Program-made: the position numbers and the translations under genes
Assembly: GCA_023394255.1 (NCBI GenBank)
Contig: JAEXAZ010000251.1
Location: forward strand, 1 to 26,009
From: Bacillota bacterium
Lineage (GTDB): Bacteria > Bacillota > Clostridia > Oscillospirales > Ruminococcaceae
Reading direction: 5' to 3'
Length of the DNA stretch: 26,009 bases
Shown here: positions 22,301 through 26,009 of the stretch, piece by piece
Position numbering within the stretch: the stretch's first letter is position 1
How the letters are laid out: each line of letters opens with the position of its first letter
Notes under the pieces: generated by a model
The model's input: only the letters and a program-made list of their open reading frames with translations
What the model was told of the DNA's origin: nothing
Database searches by the model: none

Positions 22301-22328
22301 TTTACTTCCACTGCCGTTATGTTATAAT
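22301..22328 (+). promoter_or_regulatory. Promoter of the secreted repeat protein
   Basis: Perfect -10 TATAAT (22323-22328) with TTTACT 16 bp upstream (22301-22306), in an AT-rich gap of 156 nt. No terminator was seen after the preceding gene. Confidence 0.6.
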
Positions 22329-22382
22329 GATAAAAAGCAATCGTTGTATGGAAATAAAAGTATGAAAAGAAGGGTGACAAAA

Positions 22383-23480
22383 ATGAACCTGATTCGGAAA
22401 AGATTGACTTCTATCGCCCTCGCGGCAGTCATGACCGTGAGTACCGCCGTCACAGCCAGCGCCGCTGCTGCCCCTCTGCCTTATGGCGTGAGTGTTTCGG
22501 GCAAAAACCTGTCTTTCACTAAGAACGGCAAGGCGGTCGCTTCCTACCTGCTCAAGACGGCCGACCTTTCATTGACCAGCGGAAAAACCGGTTCCCTTCT
22601 GCTCTGCTTTACTGACTCAACCGGCAAGAGCCGCGCTATTTCACTGGGCAGTCAGGCCGCTCTGACATTGGAGGGTAAGCTGGATTCCCTCTCTGTCCAG
22701 AAAGCGCTGAACGACGGTGTGGCAGTATCCCTCGGCACCACCGCCGATGTCGCGAAGCTCACTGTTTCGTCTCCCAATCAGATTGCGGTCGGCGGAAAGG
22801 TTTCCGCAATGACCCTTTCCGCGGCAGCAAAAGTAACGGTGAAAAAAGGCGCGTCGGTTGCCAAAACGGTCAAGAGCGATCCCAAGGCCACTGTAACGGT
22901 TGAAAAAGGTGCCGCGGCCGCCAAACCGACAACTTCTGCACCCAAAACGACTTCCAGCGGTTCTTCCAATATCCGCCTGAAAATCGACCCGATCGAGGGC
23001 GACGAAGGCGACCGCCTGATGGACCTGGTGGATGAGCTCAATTCCAATGTCTATGCTTATGATGCATATACGGATGATATCATTGACGGAAAATGCACCT
23101 GGAACAATTCCCGCTACGCCGAACTGGACGACGACGATGAGAGCTACTCCTTTACCTTCACACCCGACGATGATGATTTGCCGCAGGTCAAGGGGAAAAT
23201 CACCATCTATGTAAAAGGTGCTTTCGGCGATATTACCCTGCATTATATTGACACAACGATTAAGGCCGAAGAGGGTGACAAACTGAATGACCTGAAAGAC
23301 GATCTGGAAGACGCTGTAGAAGCGTGGGACGACAACGGTGATATTGTCGACGGGACCTTCAAGTGGGATTCCTCCGGCAGCACCGAGGTGCGTGACGGCC
23401 GCAGCTACGGATTTACTTTCAAGCCCAAGAAGAGTTCCCGCTATGACAGCGAAGACGGCAACATTGAAATTGTGTTTTAA
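22383..23480 (+). CDS. Secreted protein with two tandem Ig-like repeats
   Basis: 365 residues. A signal peptide (MNLIRKRLTSIALAAVMTVSTAVTASAAAA split as basic start, hydrophobic core and ASA/AAA cleavage site near 28) precedes a beta-rich Val/Lys region (about 35-180), a Thr/Ser/Lys linker (181-196) and two related repeats of about 80 residues (198-277 and 286-365). Both share EGD.L.DL.D.L, DIIDG/DIVDG, a W, SY.FTF.P and a closing I.I.V strand, like bacterial Ig/MBG modules. The repeats are very acidic, perhaps Ca2+-binding. No LPXTG or SLH anchor is visible. AGAAGGG precedes ATG 22383; earlier in-frame ATGs would disrupt the signal peptide. Confidence 0.7.
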   Translation: MNLIRKRLTSIALAAVMTVSTAVTASAAAAPLPYGVSVSGKNLSFTKNGKAVASYLLKTADLSLTSGKTGSLLLCFTDSTGKSRAISLGSQAALTLEGKLDSLSVQKALNDGVAVSLGTTADVAKLTVSSPNQIAVGGKVSAMTLSAAAKVTVKKGASVAKTVKSDPKATVTVEKGAAAAKPTTSAPKTTSSGSSNIRLKIDPIEGDEGDRLMDLVDELNSNVYAYDAYTDDIIDGKCTWNNSRYAELDDDDESYSFTFTPDDDDLPQVKGKITIYVKGAFGDITLHYIDTTIKAEEGDKLNDLKDDLEDAVEAWDDNGDIVDGTFKWDSSGSTEVRDGRSYGFTFKPKKSSRYDSEDGNIEIVF

Positions 23481-23508
23481 AATTAAAAATATTTTATAAT
23501 TACCCATT

Positions 23509-23544
23509 AAATCCCGGCTTTGGATAAAAGAGCCGGGATTTTTT
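23509..23544 (+). terminator. Terminator of the secreted-protein gene
   Basis: AATCCCGGCT (23510-23519) and AGCCGGGATT (23531-23540) form a 10-bp stem with an 11-nt loop, followed by TTTTC. Confidence 0.88.
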
Positions 23545-23568
23545 CTATATATTTTTTGAAAAATATAA

Positions 23569-23599
23569 TTGACATTGACGCTGCGTCATCGTCTATACT
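23569..23599 (+). promoter_or_regulatory. MerR-type promoter with 19-bp spacer and central operator
   Basis: -35 TTGACA (23569-23574) and -10 TATACT (23594-23599) are 19 bp apart. The spacer holds the perfect dyad TGACGC-T-GCGTCA (23576-23588). The long spacer with a dyad inside is the hallmark of promoters activated by MerR-family proteins through DNA twisting, so the gene is probably autoregulated. Confidence 0.85.
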
Positions 23600-23621
23600 G
23601 AGTTTGTCAGGAGGGGTTGAG

Positions 23622-24383
23622 ATGGAATACACCGTCAAGGCGCTTGCCCAAATAGCGGGTGTCAGTACACGGACACTGCGCTATTACGACCAGATCGGGC
23701 TGCTGGCGCCCGCCCGCGTCTCATCGTCCGGCTACCGGATCTATGGACAGGCACAGGTGGATACGCTCCAGCGGATTCTGTTCTACCGGGAATTGGGGAT
23801 GCCGCTGGAGGAAATCAAAAAACTGATTTCCGACCCCGGCTACGATTCCCTCGCCGCTCTGGAGGATTACCGCGTGGAGCTTCTGCGGCGGCGGGAACGT
23901 CTTTCCGTCCTGATTGGAAATGTGGGCAAAACCATACTGGCTCAGAAAGGACTGACCGCAATGAACGATAAAGAGAAATTTGAAGGGTTCAAAAAAGACC
24001 TGATCGATCAGAATGAAAAACAGTACGGCGTGGAAATCCGCGAAAAATACGGAGTGCAGGCCGTGGAGGGAAGCAACCGGAAACTGATGAACCTCTCTCA
24101 GGAAGCGTATGACCGCATGCAGAAAACCGGAGAGGAAATCAACCGGCTTCTGGAACAGGCGGTGCGCGAAAACGCAGACCCCGCCGGAGAGGAAGGCAGG
24201 AAGATTGCCGCCCTGCACTGGGAATGGCTGGGCTTTACCTGGCAGCAGTATTCCCCCGAGGCACATGCCGGCCTGACACAGATGTATGTGGACGATGAGC
24301 GGTTTACCGCTTATTATGACAAAAACGTGAAAGGCTGCGCCGCTTTCCTGCGTGAGGCGGTGCTCGCGTGGCTCGGTATGTAA
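23622..24383 (+). CDS. MerR-family regulator with TipAS antibiotic-recognition domain
   Basis: 253 residues, the length of TipAL. N-terminal MerR helix-turn-helix and wing (1-70): YTVKALAQIAGVSTRTLRYYDQIGLLAPARVSSSGYRIYG. A dimerising coiled coil (about 75-115) follows. The C-terminal domain (about 120-253) has EKFEGFKKDLIDQNEKQYGVEIREKYG and a WEWLGFTWQQYSPEAHAGLTQMYVDDERFTAYYDK segment, as in TipAS/Mta, which bind thiopeptide or other cationic compounds. Such proteins activate multidrug export or their own synthesis. No transporter is adjacent. GGAGGGG precedes ATG 23622 by 6 nt. The 19-bp-spacer promoter ahead fits autoactivation. Confidence 0.92.
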   Translation: MEYTVKALAQIAGVSTRTLRYYDQIGLLAPARVSSSGYRIYGQAQVDTLQRILFYRELGMPLEEIKKLISDPGYDSLAALEDYRVELLRRRERLSVLIGNVGKTILAQKGLTAMNDKEKFEGFKKDLIDQNEKQYGVEIREKYGVQAVEGSNRKLMNLSQEAYDRMQKTGEEINRLLEQAVRENADPAGEEGRKIAALHWEWLGFTWQQYSPEAHAGLTQMYVDDERFTAYYDKNVKGCAAFLREAVLAWLGM

Positions 24384-24385
24384 AC

Positions 24386-24428
24386 GGAACCGGAAAGAGG
24401 CATCCTATGGGTGCCTCTTTCCGGTTCC
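24386..24428. terminator. Long hairpin after the MerR gene (terminator-like)
   Basis: GGAACCGGAAAGAGGCA (24386-24402) and TGCCTCTTTCCGGTTCC (24412-24428) are perfect 17-bp arms. Three more inner pairs leave a 3-nt loop. It starts 2 nt after the stop. There is only a weak CCTCTTTATTT on the plus side, so it could be a terminator, an RNA-stabilising end, or both. Confidence 0.6.
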
Positions 24429-24475
24429 CGCCTCTTTATTTGCGGAATTTCATAAATAAAGGTACAATTATCCCG

Positions 24476-24481
24476 TATAAT
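24476..24481 (+). promoter_or_regulatory. Candidate -10 of the helicase gene
   Basis: Perfect TATAAT 35 nt before the helicase start. I see no good -35 at 16-18 bp, so the promoter is only tentative. Confidence 0.35.
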
Positions 24482-24516
24482 AAAGGATGCAAATTGATAG
24501 GGCGGTTGGAGATAAG

Positions 24517-26009
24517 ATGAAAAAAAATCAAAGGGCCATGCGGGAATTTGAGAAACTGAAATCGCAGCTGTCTCAGACGCGGAATATTGTCCGGCATTCC
24601 AAGGATGCCAACCTTTGGAACCACGAGGCAAGCGTCCGGAAAAAGATAAAAGCGCTGTCACAGCTGCAGGATGCGAACATCCGCGGATACCGGGGCCTCT
24701 ATGAGGACTGGGTCCATCTTTTGGACGAGATATCCGCGAGGCTGCTTGCGCATTACAATAAAAGAAACGGGACGAATTTTCAGTTCGGGGAAATCGTGGA
24801 AAAGGACAGGGCGGGATATCTCAGCTCCGGTATCATCGCGGTTCTGATGTCGAGCCATATTCCCGATCTGGTCGCGGAGGAATTTAAAAAATACTTCCCT
24901 AAGAATCCCAAGGATGAATATCCGCGCGCGCGGGCCATGCAGAGGACCCTGCATCTGCATCTCGGGGAAACCAATACCGGAAAGACCTATAACGCGATTC
25001 AGCGTCTCAAGCAGGCGGGAACCGGCGTCTATCTGGCGCCGCTCAGGATTCTTGCACTGGAAATTTATGAAAGGCTCAATCAGGAGGGGGTCCCCTGCAA
25101 CCTGATTACCGGCGAAGAGGAAATTCTTGTGGAGGGGGCGCGCCATGTCAGCTCCACAGTGGAAAAACTAAACCCGGACCGGGAATATGACGTGGCGGTC
25201 ATTGACGAAATCCAGATGATCGGCAATTCCCAGCGGGGACAGGCGTGGTCCCGCGCGCTTTTGGGGCTGCGGTGCCCGGAAATCCATGTGTGCGGCGCGC
25301 TGAACGCCAAAGGGCTGCTGCTGAAAATCATCGAAGACTGTGAAGACCAATATGATATCCGGGAATATACCCGGTCGGTCCCGCTGGAGCTTTATGACCG
25401 TCCGTATGAATTCCGGGATGCGGAGAAGGGCGACGCGCTGGTCGTCTTTTCCAAGCAGCGTGTACTGGAAATTTCCAAGTATTTTTTGGACAGGGGGGTC
25501 AAAACCAGCATTATCTATGGGGACCTTCCGCCCGAGGTGCGGAAAATCCAGTATGATATGTTCATCAGCGGAGAAACCGGCGTTCTGGTTACCACCGATG
25601 CCATCGGCATGGGGGTCAATCTGCCGATCCGCAGAATTATCTTTATGAGTTTGCAAAAGTTTGACGGCGAGGAGGTCCGCTATCTCACCTCGCAGGAAAT
25701 CAAGCAGATCGGCGGGCGCGCGGGCAGGCAGGGGATCTACGAGACCGGATATGTCGGCGTCAACAGCCTTGACCAGCCGTTCATCGCGGAAAGCCTGGAA
25801 AAGGAGGATGTCCCGATCAGCCAGGCGGTAACCGGCCCGAGCGAGGCCATCCTGAAGATTGGGAGCCTTCCGCTCAGCCAGAAACTTGCGCTCTGGGGCA
25901 CGCGGCATGAAACTGTAAGCCATTACAGGAAAATGGATATCCGGGATTATCTGCTGATTCTGGAAGCAGTAAAAAACTACCGCCTGCCGGAGGAAGACCA
26001 GTTCAAACT
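24517..26009 (+). CDS. Suv3-like ATP-dependent RNA helicase (partial, N-terminal 497 residues)
   Basis: The frame is open to the right edge. An N-terminal helical, charged region (1-145) precedes the helicase core: Walker A GETNTGKT (150-157), VYLAPLRILALE (motif Ia), VIDEIQMIG (motif II, DEIQ at 230-233), CGALNAKG, then the second RecA domain with VVFSKQRVLEISKYF, VLVTTDAIGMGVNLP (motif V) and QIGGRAGRQG (motif VI). GETNTGKT, DEIQ and the IGGRAGR box are the pattern of Suv3 helicases, best known from the mitochondrial RNA degradosome. In bacteria the role is not established from sequence; RNA turnover is likely. The ribosome binding site is weak (TTGGAGATAAG before ATG). Confidence 0.85.
   Translation, partial: MKKNQRAMREFEKLKSQLSQTRNIVRHSKDANLWNHEASVRKKIKALSQLQDANIRGYRGLYEDWVHLLDEISARLLAHYNKRNGTNFQFGEIVEKDRAGYLSSGIIAVLMSSHIPDLVAEEFKKYFPKNPKDEYPRARAMQRTLHLHLGETNTGKTYNAIQRLKQAGTGVYLAPLRILALEIYERLNQEGVPCNLITGEEEILVEGARHVSSTVEKLNPDREYDVAVIDEIQMIGNSQRGQAWSRALLGLRCPEIHVCGALNAKGLLLKIIEDCEDQYDIREYTRSVPLELYDRPYEFRDAEKGDALVVFSKQRVLEISKYFLDRGVKTSIIYGDLPPEVRKIQYDMFISGETGVLVTTDAIGMGVNLPIRRIIFMSLQKFDGEEVRYLTSQEIKQIGGRAGRQGIYETGYVGVNSLDQPFIAESLEKEDVPISQAVTGPSEAILKIGSLPLSQKLALWGTRHETVSHYRKMDIRDYLLILEAVKNYRLPEEDQFK

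Overview
The window looks like a chromosome segment from a moderately GC-rich anaerobic member of the Clostridia (Oscillospirales/Ruminococcaceae-like is my guess). The basis is strong GGAGG-type ribosome binding sites, several TTG/GTG starts, a pgk-tpiA-gpmI glycolysis cluster, a GlpA-like oxidoreductase with a BFD-type iron-sulfur tail under a GntR/FCD regulator, a DegV protein, a BlaI-family remnant and a Suv3-like helicase. No rRNA, tRNA, CRISPR array or insertion sequence was seen.

Layout. 1-2872 (minus): a two-gene FAD oxidoreductase operon (second gene cut by the window edge) preceded by its probable GntR/FCD regulator, with repeated candidate operators. 2883-6740 (minus): gpmI, tpiA and pgk, read pgk to tpiA to gpmI, with a promoter plus 5' hairpin ahead of pgk and an intrinsic terminator between pgk and tpiA. 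6885-8497 (minus): trmL and a degV-family gene. 8611-20612 (plus): an 18-gene phage-particle locus. 20624-21014: rpsT with its own promoter and terminator. 21055-22226: a decayed BlaI-family regulator with operator-like dyads, coupled to a membrane-anchored protein. 22301-23544: a secreted repeat protein. 23569-24428: a MerR/TipAS regulator with a 19-bp-spacer promoter and central dyad. 24517-end: a Suv3-like RNA helicase, cut by the right edge.

The most interesting part is the 12-kb phage-like locus between trmL and rpsT. In order it encodes terminase small and large subunits, portal, a prohead-protease-like protein, HK97-type capsid, three connector proteins, contractile sheath, tube, a probable tail chaperone, a 111-aa unknown protein, baseplate proteins (gpU-like, hub, gp25/XkdS-like, gpJ/XkdT-like, gpI/XkdU-like) and a short fibre-like protein. 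The order is that of the Bacillus PBSX (xtm/xkd) module. There is no tape-measure gene, no lysis gene, no integrase, no repressor and no replication gene, yet every frame is intact, mostly coupled by overlaps of 1 to 20 nt, and closed by one strong terminator. This pattern fits a domesticated particle (gene-transfer-agent-like, PBSX-like or a mini contractile device) better than a decaying prophage. That is inference, and the gene in the tape-measure slot is the key unknown.
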